64,000 nucleotides of DNA. Origin: Ignavibacteria bacterium. Lineage in GTDB: Bacteria; Bacteroidota; Ignavibacteria; Ignavibacteriales; Melioribacteraceae. The translations under genes were made by a program, and so were the position numbers. This document shows, in pieces, positions 47,187-56,308 of this stretch (positions are counted from its first letter, which is position 1; each line of letters begins with the position of its first letter). The stretch covers positions 62,001 to 126,000 of the forward strand of contig JAAYAN010000036.1 of assembly GCA_012719345.1 (NCBI GenBank), in the 5' to 3' direction. The notes under the pieces were generated by a model, which saw only the letters and a program-made list of their open reading frames with translations, was not told the DNA's origin and made no database searches.

Positions 47187-49751
47187 TTACTGCATTAAAG
47201 CAAATTGCTTAAATGCGTTAATTACATAATAAATGCTAGCTTCCGACATTTGGAAGTAAAGAATAACAAACCCCCACGAAAGAAATATAAAAACAATACT
47301 GAAAAAATAAGCTTTGGCTGGGTGTATGTCTAAAATAACATAAATACCCTTTATCAGCCGCTGGAAAATCCATAAAAAGAAAAGAGCTAAAAATATGTAA
47401 ATATAGGTATTGTATTCGTGAGCTTTTAAAATTTTATAGAGAGCCAATTCCAGCGGAAGCAGCAAAAGAATCGGAAGAAAAGACCAGGTTGTCATAAAAT
47501 AAATGCTTGATATAAGCACTCTGTTTTTTAGGAACATTGATGCAATCTTAATAAAGAGAGTAATTGAAAGTATAAACAAAAGCAGGATAATAAAAAGATA
47601 AATAAAAGCTTTAACCGGACTGATGCTTAATCCTCCGATAAAGTTGGTAAAAGAAATGCTGCCGAGAGAAATTATTGTTTTATCGAGGAATAAGTTGTTT
47701 TTAAGATAAAAAAGCAGATTCGTAAACAAAAGAGATAACGAACCCACAATTAAAACCAGAAGAAAATTTGAATGGAATCCCGATAAAATGCGCTGATCGC
47801 GGACATCCGCATAGAAATTATAAGGGCGAAGCAGAGCGCGGGAGGCGTCTTCCCTGAATTTTCTTTTTGAGTTTATAAGCATAGCCGCCAGCGACGAGAT
47901 GACCAGGCACACGATTAAAAAAAACAGCGGTGAATCATTCGGGTCGGTACCTATTGGGATGTTAAATTTTTCGCCGTTTTTAAGTTTCGATTTGATTATG
48001 TTGTAGCTAAGTCTGTTTGTTTTTCGGTCTATTCCTAAAATTCCGGTATAACATAAATTCTGAGGATTATATCCTGCGGCAAGGGATGAGTAATGAATTT
48101 TGTAATCAAACATCGAATTAAAAATTATTCCGTTTAATTTCTTTTCGATTACAAAATCCAGTGCGTTTTCAATATTACGTGCTTGCGACTCGTATGAATT
48201 ATTATTTTTGTAGCCGTTTGTGCTTCCGTTAAAAGTAGGGTATGTGTAAGGTCCGATAATTATATTTTCTGCACCGAATTTGATAATTGCATCGTTAATC
48301 CTGTCAATCTGTCCTTCAAACGACTTGCTGAAAATTTCGAGGCAGATAAAATCAAGGTTTTCAATTTTGCTTTCGGGAATACCTGCAAATGAGGCAAAAG
48401 TAACTTTACCGCTTCGGTTTTTAATTATTTTTGCAGAATTTTTAACAAAATCCAAGTGTTCCTGCGAATAGGGTAAAAAACCTGTCCCGATAGAATATCC
48501 TATAATTACGTTGCTTTGCAAACCGGAAATTACTTGCGAAATGTATCTTCCGGTTTTTTCGGAAAAATCATCGCTGCTGATGATTTCTGACGGTATCGAA
48601 ATAAAAGGAAGTTCAATAATTGCATATAACCCTATTTGTTCGCATCCCATCAGTATTTCGGGGGATGGCAGCGAATGTGAAAAAATTACAGTATTAAAAC
48701 CTGCATTTTTAATAATCTTAAGATCATTGATAAAGTTTTTATAAGCAGAAGAATTACCTTTTTTGAATAGTGGCTGAATATATGTTACTGCGTAAATATT
48801 TAATTTTCCCTCATTAAAAATAAGTTTGCTGCTTTCGGAATTTTGATTAACAAGGGGTAAAGTTTCAATTTTTCTATCGATAAGAGTATCGTTTTTAAAC
48901 AGCGAAATTTTTTGTATATAGGAATAAGGCTGTTCGGGCGACCAAAGATTAGGATTGTTTATTGACTGCAAAACAGATGCAGATGCTTCCTGATGTGAAA
49001 GGATAGTTTTTACAGAATCAATTAACTGATTGCTTTGATTATATAATGCAGAACTTAACGTAAAAACATCGCTTCTTTTGTTTATATCGTAAGTCTCAGG
49101 AAAAAAAGCTTTAATACTAGTCTTTATTTCCGTGCGATTATTATTTTTGTTTACTCTCAGATTTGAGACAGTATTTTTTATCCAGAATTTAGGTTCAACC
49201 GATAAATAAACATTATCAAAAACACCGCCGGATATTTCGGGTAAAAGGTAATTTTTTAATATTGGAACAGATGCTCCTTTTTCCGAATGGAAGAATACAT
49301 GAAGTTTTATGTAGTTTTTTTTGTTCTTCAAAAAAAGATTTTCATTCAGTTCAAATTCTGCAGGAATTTCACCGAATGCATGTTTAAAGATAATTTCATC
49401 ATTTATTTGAATGTTTACAGAAGAACTGATTTTTGAAATGTGAAGATTTATAGTGTTCTTCTTAAAGTCGAATTGTTTTATATCTATTTCGCGTTCAAAT
49501 ATTATTTCTTCTGTTCCGCTGAAACTTGCAGGCAGCGAAAGTGAAGACTTGTTTTCAGGCTTTTCGGGAAGGTAAGCACGCCAGCCGCTTTTCAATTCGA
49601 TAATTTTACGCTTCGAGGAAGTATTTGTATTTTCCCTAAAAACATCTTTCTGGGAAATTCCTGATAATTCCTTAATTAGTATTTGACCATTGACGGTGAG
49701 GACGGAGAATCCTAAAATCAGAGAAAAAAATAACCTGTAAAAATGTATCAT
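47187..49751 (-). CDS. Membrane protein with GH2-like ectodomain, probably non-catalytic, and Yip1-like C-terminus
   Basis: About 854 residues from ATG 49751 (an in-frame ATG at 49778 adds nine; positions here count from 49778). A signal peptide (to about 31) leads to a GH2 sugar-binding jelly roll (about 60-200, with SGGVFDNVYLSV), an Ig-like domain (to about 310, with the GH2 signature NLWSPEQPYSY) and a TIM-barrel region (about 320-600, with KNAGFNTVIFSHSLPSPEI and CEQIGLYAIIELPF). The acid/base position, Asn-Glu in active enzymes, reads GYSIGTGF (Gly-Thr, about 431-432), and the expected nucleophile strand IIIGPYTYP has no Glu. The C-terminal third has about seven membrane helices beginning at 616, with a basic RALLRPYNFYADVR segment like bacterial Yip1 proteins. 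Role unknown; a glycan-binding receptor is one possibility. Confidence 0.68.
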   Translation of the reverse strand: MIHFYRLFFSLILGFSVLTVNGQILIKELSGISQKDVFRENTNTSSKRKIIELKSGWRAYLPEKPENKSSLSLPASFSGTEEIIFEREIDIKQFDFKKNTINLHISKISSSVNIQINDEIIFKHAFGEIPAEFELNENLFLKNKKNYIKLHVFFHSEKGASVPILKNYLLPEISGGVFDNVYLSVEPKFWIKNTVSNLRVNKNNNRTEIKTSIKAFFPETYDINKRSDVFTLSSALYNQSNQLIDSVKTILSHQEASASVLQSINNPNLWSPEQPYSYIQKISLFKNDTLIDRKIETLPLVNQNSESSKLIFNEGKLNIYAVTYIQPLFKKGNSSAYKNFINDLKIIKNAGFNTVIFSHSLPSPEILMGCEQIGLYAIIELPFISIPSEIISSDDFSEKTGRYISQVISGLQSNVIIGYSIGTGFLPYSQEHLDFVKNSAKIIKNRSGKVTFASFAGIPESKIENLDFICLEIFSKSFEGQIDRINDAIIKFGAENIIIGPYTYPTFNGSTNGYKNNNSYESQARNIENALDFVIEKKLNGIIFNSMFDYKIHYSSLAAGYNPQNLCYTGILGIDRKTNRLSYNIIKSKLKNGEKFNIPIGTDPNDSPLFFLIVCLVISSLAAMLINSKRKFREDASRALLRPYNFYADVRDQRILSGFHSNFLLVLIVGSLSLLFTNLLFYLKNNLFLDKTIISLGSISFTNFIGGLSISPVKAFIYLFIILLLFILSITLFIKIASMFLKNRVLISSIYFMTTWSFLPILLLLPLELALYKILKAHEYNTYIYIFLALFFLWIFQRLIKGIYVILDIHPAKAYFFSIVFIFLSWGFVILYFQMSEASIYYVINAFKQFALMQ

Positions 49752-49972
49752 CACACCCACAAAAAAAATTAAAAACAATTTAAAAATATACTATCAAAAC
49801 GAGGGTAAAGCAATGTGAATAAATGAACCGGTGCAGGATAATCTATATAAACAGGTCGGTTTTTAGTATGCTATACCTGCCTATGGTTCTTAATTCCTAT
49901 TTTCAGAAAAAGTATTAAAAAAAATACAAACAGATAATAGAGTAAGTTTTAACAGGCATATATTACAGTTTT

Positions 49973-50005
49973 AGTTGCAAAAATCAATATTTTTTATTAT
50001 GTTTT
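49973..50005 (+). promoter_or_regulatory. Predicted promoter of greA
   Basis: GTTG at 49973-49976, a 21-base spacer, and TATGTTTT at 49998-50005 resemble the FCB -33/-7 elements. A start about 7 bases downstream would put the 5' end of the mRNA at the foot of the stem-loop at 50011. Prediction only. Confidence 0.35.
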
Positions 50006-50010
50006 CGAAC

Positions 50011-50057
50011 GCCACTGCTAAACTTTTGAAAGGGTTCTGCGGTGGCAATTTTTTTTA
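50011..50057 (+). promoter_or_regulatory. Terminator-like stem-loop in the greA leader
   Basis: GCCACTGC (50011-50018) pairs with GCGGTGGC (50039-50046) with one G-U wobble across a 20-base loop, followed by AA and eight T residues (50049-50056). It has the form of an intrinsic terminator yet lies just before the greA Shine-Dalgarno (GGAGAG, 50070-50075). It could be an attenuator of greA or the terminator of a short leader RNA. Confidence 0.6.
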
Positions 50058-50082
50058 AATCAGAAACACGGAGAGCAGAATA

Positions 50083-50553
50083 GTGGCAAGCATGGTATAT
50101 TTAACAAAAGAACGAATGATTGAATTGGAAAATGAATTAAGAACGCTTAAAACCGAAGGCCGCAAACAAATGGCTGAAAGAATTGCCACAGCGCGGTCAT
50201 ACGGCGATTTATCCGAAAATGCCGAATATGATGCTGCAAAAGAAGAACAAGGACTGCTTGAACTGAATATTAGTAAAAAAGAAGCTTTGCTGGCAAATGC
50301 CAAAGTTGTAGATACAACATCTTTCACAAAAGATAAAGTGCACATTTTAGCAAAGGTTAAAGTTAAGAACTTAAATAATAATCAAATATACGATTACGAA
50401 ATGGTAAGTCCCGAAGAAGCGAATCTGCAAAGCGGAAAAATAGCGGTTACTTCTCCTGTTGGACAAGCATTAATGGGCAGGGAATTAGGCGAAACAGTTG
50501 CCGCCAAAGTGCCTGCCGGACTTATTAAATTTGAGATACTAAATATCGAATAA
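50083..50553 (+). CDS. greA: Transcription elongation factor GreA
   Basis: A 156-residue protein of normal GreA length. The N-terminal antiparallel coiled coil (about 8-75) holds the tip motif ARSYGDLSENAEYDAAKEEQ, whose acidic residues reach into the RNA polymerase secondary channel and stimulate transcript cleavage. The C-terminal FKBP-like domain ends SPVGQALMGRELGE ... VPAGLIKFEILNI. The start is GTG 50083, seven bases after GGAGAG; ATG 50092 is less well placed. It is preceded by the leader stem-loop described separately and followed by ribD after four bases. Confidence 0.97.
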   Translation: MASMVYLTKERMIELENELRTLKTEGRKQMAERIATARSYGDLSENAEYDAAKEEQGLLELNISKKEALLANAKVVDTTSFTKDKVHILAKVKVKNLNNNQIYDYEMVSPEEANLQSGKIAVTSPVGQALMGRELGETVAAKVPAGLIKFEILNIE

Positions 50554-50557
50554 TTTA

Positions 50558-51649
50558 TTGGAAGAAGAAAAATACATCCTAATGACAATCGAACTTGCCA
50601 GGAAAGGAGCCGGGATGGTAAGTCCCAATCCTCTTGTGGGGGCGGTTATTGTTAAAAACGGAAATATAATCGGGAGCGGATGGCATCAAAAATTCGGCGG
50701 CAAGCATGCCGAAATAAATGCAATTGAAAGCTGTTCCGAAAATGTGATTGATGCTTCGCTCTATGTTAATTTAGAACCTTGTTCCCATTACGGAAAAACT
50801 CCTCCCTGTGCAGAAGCAATAATAAAAAGCGGTATAAAAAAGGTATTTATCGGAACAAAAGATCCGAATCCAGTTGTTTCCGGCAGAGGCATTGAAATGC
50901 TTAAAAATGCCGGAATTGAAGTAAAAAGCGGTATTTTAGAAAACGAATGTTATGAATTGAACAAATTCTTTTTTAAACATATCACAGAAAAAATGCCTTT
51001 TATTACTTTGAAGATTGCTCAGACTATTGATGGGAAAATTGCAGATTCATTCGGAAATTCCAAATGGATAAGCAGCCGGGAATCGAGAAAGCTGGTTCAT
51101 CGGCTGCGCAGTGAATATGATGCGGTTATGGCAGGTAAAGGTACGGTTAAAGCTGATAACCCCGAATTAAATGTAAGGCTATTCGACGGAAAGGACCCGA
51201 ATGTGATTATTATCGACAGAGATTTGGGGCTTGATTCCGGTTACAGAGTTTTTAACGAAAATAAAGACCGGCAAATATTCATCATTTCCTGCGAATATTC
51301 AAAATCGAAAACTGAAAAAATAAAAATTTTTGAAAATACCGGTGTAAAAATTCTGTTTGTTCCCGAAAACGAAAACGGTTATCCGGTAATGAAAAATGCA
51401 TTTCAGAAATTAGCGGAAAATAATATTACTTCAATCCTTGCCGAAGGAGGTTCGGCTATTTTTTCAGCTGTTTTACGCGAAAATCTGGTTGACGAAATTT
51501 TACTTTTTGTCTGCCCTAAAATTTTAGGAAAAGGGTTAAGTCCTTTCGAAAAACTTCCTGCACTGAATATTGAAGACAGCTTTAATTTTAATTTATCCGA
51601 AAATATTAATGTTGGCGGAGATGTTCTGCTGAAATATAAAAAGGTGTAA
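50558..51649 (+). CDS. ribD: Bifunctional riboflavin deaminase/reductase
   Basis: A 363-residue RibD. The N-terminal zinc deaminase (about 1-145) has GGKHAEINAIE and EPCSHYGKTPPCAEAI, giving the His/Cys/Cys zinc ligands and catalytic Glu. The C-terminal reductase (about 147-363) has LKIAQTIDGKIAD and ILAEGGSAIFSAVL. It carries out steps two and three of riboflavin synthesis. The start is TTG 50558, giving the family-like N-terminus EEEKYILMTIELARKGAG; no Shine-Dalgarno is visible, so coupling to greA translation is likely. It lies one base before ribE. Confidence 0.96.
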   Translation: MEEEKYILMTIELARKGAGMVSPNPLVGAVIVKNGNIIGSGWHQKFGGKHAEINAIESCSENVIDASLYVNLEPCSHYGKTPPCAEAIIKSGIKKVFIGTKDPNPVVSGRGIEMLKNAGIEVKSGILENECYELNKFFFKHITEKMPFITLKIAQTIDGKIADSFGNSKWISSRESRKLVHRLRSEYDAVMAGKGTVKADNPELNVRLFDGKDPNVIIIDRDLGLDSGYRVFNENKDRQIFIISCEYSKSKTEKIKIFENTGVKILFVPENENGYPVMKNAFQKLAENNITSILAEGGSAIFSAVLRENLVDEILLFVCPKILGKGLSPFEKLPALNIEDSFNFNLSENINVGGDVLLKYKKV

Positions 51650-51650
51650 A

Positions 51651-52286
51651 ATGTTTACCGGATTGGTAGAAGAAATCGGAATAATTGATAAAATTGTTAA
51701 TCCCGGAGAAGGACGCGAAATTACAATCAAGGCTTCAAAAATTCTTGATGAACTGAAAGAAGGTGACAGCATTAATGTAAACGGTGTTTGCCAAACAGTT
51801 ATCCGGTTTGATAAAAAGACTTTTACGGTTGAAGCTGTAGCTGAAACAATAAAAAAAACAAATCTCGGGCTGCTTTCCAAAGGAGATAAGGTAAACCTCG
51901 AAAGCTCGCTTACTTTAAGTAAAAAACTCGGCGGGCACTTTGTCCTTGGTCATGTTGATACAACCGGTAAAGTTTTAAATATAAGTAAAAATCCTCAAAG
52001 TATTTTACTCGAAATATCTTATCCGCCTGAATTCCAAAACTATATTATTCACGTCGGTTCAATTTGCATTGAGGGTATAAGTCTTACGGTTGCAAGTTTT
52101 ACAAATAAAAGTTTAACAGTTTCGGTTATTCCGCATACTTGGGCTAATACCAATCTGGAAGAGAAAAAAGTCGCTTCTGTGCTTAATCTGGAGTTCGATG
52201 TTCTCGGGAAATATGCTGCAAAAATTCTCGGTAAAGAAAGCAAGGGAAAAATATCGGACGACTGGTTGAAAAAGCTGGGCTACTAA
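51651..52286 (+). CDS. ribE: Riboflavin synthase, alpha subunit
   Basis: A 211-residue protein with two lumazine-binding repeats. MFTGLVEEIGII begins the first; GDSINVNGVCQTV holds the catalytic-site Cys region; GGHFVLGHVDTTG begins the second, with SICIEGISLTV as its counterpart. It dismutates 6,7-dimethyl-8-ribityllumazine to riboflavin. It follows ribD immediately. The ribBA and ribH genes are not in the window, so the riboflavin pathway is split in this genome. Confidence 0.96.
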   Translation: MFTGLVEEIGIIDKIVNPGEGREITIKASKILDELKEGDSINVNGVCQTVIRFDKKTFTVEAVAETIKKTNLGLLSKGDKVNLESSLTLSKKLGGHFVLGHVDTTGKVLNISKNPQSILLEISYPPEFQNYIIHVGSICIEGISLTVASFTNKSLTVSVIPHTWANTNLEEKKVASVLNLEFDVLGKYAAKILGKESKGKISDDWLKKLGY

Positions 52287-53672
52287 ATGAAAACTTCCGA
52301 ACAAAAAGTACTTAAGTTTATCGACGAGAAAAAAATGATTTCTCCGGGCGATAAAATTCTTGTGGCTTTCAGCGGCGGACCCGATTCGGTATTTGCGTTA
52401 AATTTTCTTAAAAAATATCAAAGAAGATTAAAAATTGAGCTGGCTGCGGCTCATATTAATCATAATTTGCGAAAAAATGCGTTAAAGGACGAGCAATTTT
52501 GCAAGAAATTTTGCAGAGAGATGGAAATTGATTTATTTGTTCATTCTGCCGATGTAAAAGAAGTTTCCAAGAAATTAAAAATTTCTATAGAAGAAGCAGC
52601 CCGCGGTGTAAGATATGATTTCGTAAATAAAAAAATGCTCGAAATTAAATTCGATAAAATTGTAACAGCTCACAATAAAAATGATAATCTTGAAACGGTA
52701 TTGCTTAATCTTTTCAAGGGTACAGGCATAAGAGGACTTTCAGGAATTCCGGTAGTACGCGGAAAAATAATCAGACCTTTTCTTGTTCTTTCTAAAGATG
52801 AAATATTAAACTGCCTGAAACATCAAAACATAAATTACAGGATTGATGAATCAAATTTATCGGACGATTATCAAAGAAATTTTATCAGGAACCGGCTTGT
52901 ATCCGAAATAAAAGAAAGTATTAACCCGAATATTGATGAAGCTGTTTTTCGCACATCACAAAATGTTTCAGGGTATAAAGATTTTTTGAGCGAAAAAATT
53001 GTTAAAAAATATCGAAAGAAAATTGCAGTGGAAAGCGGACAAATATCTGTCCCTGTTGAACTCTATAAAAAATCTGGTGTTTTTATAATATCAGAACTGC
53101 TTATCGAATCGGTTTCCGAAAAATTTGGAATAGAACTGAGTTTTGAGAATCTGAAACAGATAAACAGTCTTTTTGAAAAACAAAAAGGCAAAAATCTGGA
53201 ACTTGCCGGCGGAATAAATGTAATACGCGAATCTGATAAAATTGTTCTTTACAGGAAAAATACAAATACTAATTCCGAAGAAATTATTATTCATCCAGGT
53301 CAGATTATAAAAACAGGAAATTTTGAAATCTATATCGAACAAACAGAAAATGCAGACAATATCAAAGCAGGCAAAGGCAGTTACGAAATTATTTCTGCGG
53401 ATAATATAACCAATATTTTTATATTACGCAGTTGGAAAAAAAATGATAAGTTCATTCCTTTGGGAATGAAAAACTTAAAAAAAGTTTCGGATTTTCTGAC
53501 AGACATTAAAGTTCCATCAAAAGATAGAAAAGAGCAGTTGGTTCTTGTTAATGATGATAAATTGGTATGGATTTTAGGTTACAGAATTGACGACAGATTC
53601 AAGGTTACAGATACAACAGAAAAATATTACAAATTATGGTTGAAACCGATTCGAAAGGAAACAAAATACTAA
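52287..53672 (+). CDS. tilS: tRNA(Ile)-lysidine synthase
   Basis: A 461-residue enzyme. The PP-loop SGGPDS (about residues 30-35) binds ATP; AAHINHNLR and VTAHNKNDNLETVLLNLFKGTGIRGLSGIP are TilS signatures; the C-terminal domain ends with SWKKNDKFIPLGMKNLKKVSDFLTD, the substrate-recognition segment. It converts cytidine 34 of the AUA-decoding tRNA(Ile) to lysidine and is essential in most bacteria. It follows ribE with no gap and overlaps hpt by 37 bases. Confidence 0.96.
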   Translation: MKTSEQKVLKFIDEKKMISPGDKILVAFSGGPDSVFALNFLKKYQRRLKIELAAAHINHNLRKNALKDEQFCKKFCREMEIDLFVHSADVKEVSKKLKISIEEAARGVRYDFVNKKMLEIKFDKIVTAHNKNDNLETVLLNLFKGTGIRGLSGIPVVRGKIIRPFLVLSKDEILNCLKHQNINYRIDESNLSDDYQRNFIRNRLVSEIKESINPNIDEAVFRTSQNVSGYKDFLSEKIVKKYRKKIAVESGQISVPVELYKKSGVFIISELLIESVSEKFGIELSFENLKQINSLFEKQKGKNLELAGGINVIRESDKIVLYRKNTNTNSEEIIIHPGQIIKTGNFEIYIEQTENADNIKAGKGSYEIISADNITNIFILRSWKKNDKFIPLGMKNLKKVSDFLTDIKVPSKDRKEQLVLVNDDKLVWILGYRIDDRFKVTDTTEKYYKLWLKPIRKETKY

Positions 53673-54199
53673 AAGTAGGCAGCGAAAAATTTGTTGAATA
53701 TATTTCGGAAGAAAAAATTCAAAAACGTATTGCCGAACTTGGAGAAGAAATTTCAAAAGAATACCGCGACAAACTTCCTGTTTTTATCGGAATATTAAAC
53801 GGCTCTTTTCTATTTATGGCTGATTTAATGAAAAATGTTACAGTCAGAAGTGAAATTGACTTTCTTAAATTATCGAGTTATGGCGACGCAAAAATTTCTT
53901 CGGGAAAAGTTGAACTGATTAAGGAACTTAATGCCGATATAACCGACAGATACGTTGTAGTTGTGGAAGATATTGTAGACTCAGGCTTATCAATCAAATA
54001 TATAAGCGAACTGATACTTAAACATCAGCCTGCAGGTTTAAAGGTTGCGTCACTTCTTGTTAAACCAAAAAGCATTAAGTACGATGTAAAAGTTGATTAT
54101 ACGGGATTTGAAATTCCAGATAAGTTTGTTCTTGGATACGGACTTGATTATGCACAAAAATACAGAAATTTACGCTCAATTTTTATACTTAGCGAATAA
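53636..54199 (+). CDS. hpt: Hypoxanthine phosphoribosyltransferase
   Basis: A 187-residue purine-salvage enzyme. GILNGSFLFMADL forms the PPi loop, and VVVVEDIVDSGLSI (about 102-115) the PRPP-binding motif with two acidic residues. LLVKPKS and FVLGYGLDYAQKYRNL complete the Hpt pattern. It makes IMP or GMP from the free bases. The only in-frame start that keeps the family N-terminus is ATG 53636, inside tilS, giving a 37-base overlap and an N-terminal addition of about ten residues. The order tilS-hpt-ftsH is conserved in many bacteria. Confidence 0.95.
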   Translation: MVETDSKGNKILKVGSEKFVEYISEEKIQKRIAELGEEISKEYRDKLPVFIGILNGSFLFMADLMKNVTVRSEIDFLKLSSYGDAKISSGKVELIKELNADITDRYVVVVEDIVDSGLSIKYISELILKHQPAGLKVASLLVKPKSIKYDVKVDYTGFEIPDKFVLGYGLDYAQKYRNLRSIFILSE

Positions 54200-54214
54200 C
54201 GGAGATTTTTAACA

Positions 54215-56308
54215 ATGTTTAAAGGAATACAAAAATTTTATCAATCGGATAATTCCGAAAAAAAGAGTCAGGGAGAAAAAAAACCTTCCGGCGCACCAAA
54301 AGGACCTGACGGCGAATTTGATTGGAACAAAATAATGCGCGGAGTGTTAGGCTGGGGAATATTTGCAATTATTGCCATTGCAGTTTGGCAGTTGCTTTAT
54401 GTAAATGCCGCTAATGTACAGGAAGTATCGTACGATGTTTACGAAAAATATTTAAGCGAAGGGAAAATAGCCGAAGCGAAAATCACAAAAACGGATATTA
54501 ATGATTATTCACTTGAAGGAAAACTTAAATCTCCCGAAAAAATTGTTGTTGGTACAAAGACCAAAGAATTTTCGAGATTTACAACAACTTTAGTTGAACC
54601 TTTAATTGAAAACAACGAAAAATTATGGAAAGAAAAAGGCATAAAGTATTCTTTTATTAAAGAAAGCAATGAATGGATGAACGCACTTTTCAGTTTTCTT
54701 CCATTAATATTGCTTGTTACGATACTGATTTTATTTATGAGAAAAATGCAGGGCGGTGCCGGAGGCGGTACCCGCGGTATATTCAATTTCGGTAAAAGCA
54801 AAGCCAAGATGATTTCCGAAATGGGAATTAAAATCACCTTTAAAGATGTAGCCGGAGCTGATGAAGCAAAGCAGGAACTTGAAGAAATAATTGAATTTCT
54901 GAAAGAACCGAGCAAATTTCAGCGGCTTGGCGGTAAAATACCAAGAGGTGTTTTACTTTTAGGTCCTCCCGGAACAGGTAAAACATTACTTGCCCGCGCA
55001 GTAGCAGGTGAAGCCGGGGTACCGTTTTTTTCGATAAGCGGTGCGGATTTTGTTGAAATGTTTGTAGGAGTAGGCGCAAGCCGTGTACGAGATTTATTCG
55101 ATCAAGGAAAGAAAAACGCTCCTTGTATAATTTTTATTGATGAAATTGATGCCGTTGGACGCCATCGCGGAGCCGGACTTGGCGGCGGACATGATGAAAG
55201 AGAACAAACTCTTAATCAGCTTTTAGTTGAAATGGACGGGTTTGAACAAAACAGCGGCGTAATTATAATTGCTGCAACTAACCGTCCGGATGTACTCGAC
55301 CCGGCATTATTGCGTCCCGGAAGATTCGACAGGCAGGTAGTGGTTGACAGACCTGATGTTAACGGACGCGAAGGAATACTAAAAGTGCATACGCGAAAAA
55401 TTCCTTTAGCACAAGATGTAGATCTTAAAACACTGGCAAAAGGTACACCAGGTTTATCCGGTGCCGATTTGGCAAATATGGTAAACGAAGCCGCGCTGCT
55501 TGCTGCACGAAAGAACAGCAATAGTGTTTGTATGCGCGATTTTGAAGAAGCAAAAGACAAAGTTATGATGGGAACCGAACGTAAAAGTATGCTTATTTCG
55601 GAAAAAGAAAAGAAGATTACAGCTTATCACGAAATAGGACATGTTCTTGTTGCAAGAATGATTCCTGAAGCAGATCCGGTTCATAAAGTTACCATTATTC
55701 CTCGTGGACGAGCTTTAGGAGTAACTACTTATCTTCCTGTAGATGAAAAACACACATATTCAAAACAATATCTTGAAGCAATAATTACTTATGCTTTAGG
55801 TGGAAGAGCTGCAGAAATGCTTGTTTTCGGACAGCTTACTACCGGAGCCGGAAATGATATTGAAAGAGCTTCGAACATTGCCCGAAAAATGGTTTGCGAA
55901 TGGGGAATGAGCGAAAAACTTGGTCCGGTGGCATATGGAACTAAAGAAGAAGAATTATTTTTAGGACGTGAAGTTACAAAACATAAGGATTACAGCGAAA
56001 AGACAGCTCAGGAAATTGACGACGAAGTAAAAACGATTGTCGGCAAGTGTATGAAACGGGCAGACGATATCCTGAAAGATAATGTTGAAATTCTTCATAA
56101 ACTTTCTGCTGAATTGCTCGAACGTGAAATTCTTGATTCCGAGGAAATTGATAAAATTATAAATGGAGAAGAACTTCCGCCGATACAAAAGAATGGCAGC
56201 AACGGGTCTGTTGAAGAGAATGCAGAAGGAAAAGGAGAATTGCCTGATCATGTAAAAGATTTACTGGAAAAAAAGGAAAAGAGAAGCAGGAAAGATACTG
56301 ATGCATGA
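54215..56308 (+). CDS. ftsH: ATP-dependent zinc metalloprotease FtsH
   Basis: A 697-residue membrane AAA+ protease. A longer than usual cytoplasmic N-terminus (about 45 residues, polar) precedes TM1 (about 46-63). A periplasmic domain and TM2 (about 157-175) follow. The AAA domain has Walker A GPPGTGKT (250-257), Walker [13 protein letters not shown] and the second region of homology [20 protein letters not shown]. The pore loop is FVEMFVGVG and the zinc site HEIGH, where most FtsH have HEAGH. It degrades misassembled membrane proteins and, in other bacteria, LpxC. It starts 15 bases after hpt, behind GGAG. Confidence 0.97.
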   Translation: MFKGIQKFYQSDNSEKKSQGEKKPSGAPKGPDGEFDWNKIMRGVLGWGIFAIIAIAVWQLLYVNAANVQEVSYDVYEKYLSEGKIAEAKITKTDINDYSLEGKLKSPEKIVVGTKTKEFSRFTTTLVEPLIENNEKLWKEKGIKYSFIKESNEWMNALFSFLPLILLVTILILFMRKMQGGAGGGTRGIFNFGKSKAKMISEMGIKITFKDVAGADEAKQELEEIIEFLKEPSKFQRLGGKIPRGVLLLGPPGTGKTLLARAVAGEAGVPFFSISGADFVEMFVGVGASRVRDLFDQGKKNAPCIIFIDEIDAVGRHRGAGLGGGHDEREQTLNQLLVEMDGFEQNSGVIIIAATNRPDVLDPALLRPGRFDRQVVVDRPDVNGREGILKVHTRKIPLAQDVDLKTLAKGTPGLSGADLANMVNEAALLAARKNSNSVCMRDFEEAKDKVMMGTERKSMLISEKEKKITAYHEIGHVLVARMIPEADPVHKVTIIPRGRALGVTTYLPVDEKHTYSKQYLEAIITYALGGRAAEMLVFGQLTTGAGNDIERASNIARKMVCEWGMSEKLGPVAYGTKEEELFLGREVTKHKDYSEKTAQEIDDEVKTIVGKCMKRADDILKDNVEILHKLSAELLEREILDSEEIDKIINGEELPPIQKNGSNGSVEENAEGKGELPDHVKDLLEKKEKRSRKDTDA

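Larger units (their letters stand above)
49752..50082. other. Intergenic region between divergent GH2-like gene and greA
   Basis: This gap of about 330 bases is the longest non-coding stretch. Its right end (49973-50058) holds a predicted greA promoter and leader stem-loop, listed separately. Its left end must hold the promoter of the long minus-strand block; a TATATTTT on the minus strand just upstream of the GH2-like start is a candidate -7 element. Nothing else is recognised in the middle. Confidence 0.6.

Noticed and set aside
47187-49751. Active beta-galactosidase or beta-glucuronidase
   Set aside because: The GH2 layout is present, but both catalytic Glu positions appear to be replaced, so activity is not claimed.
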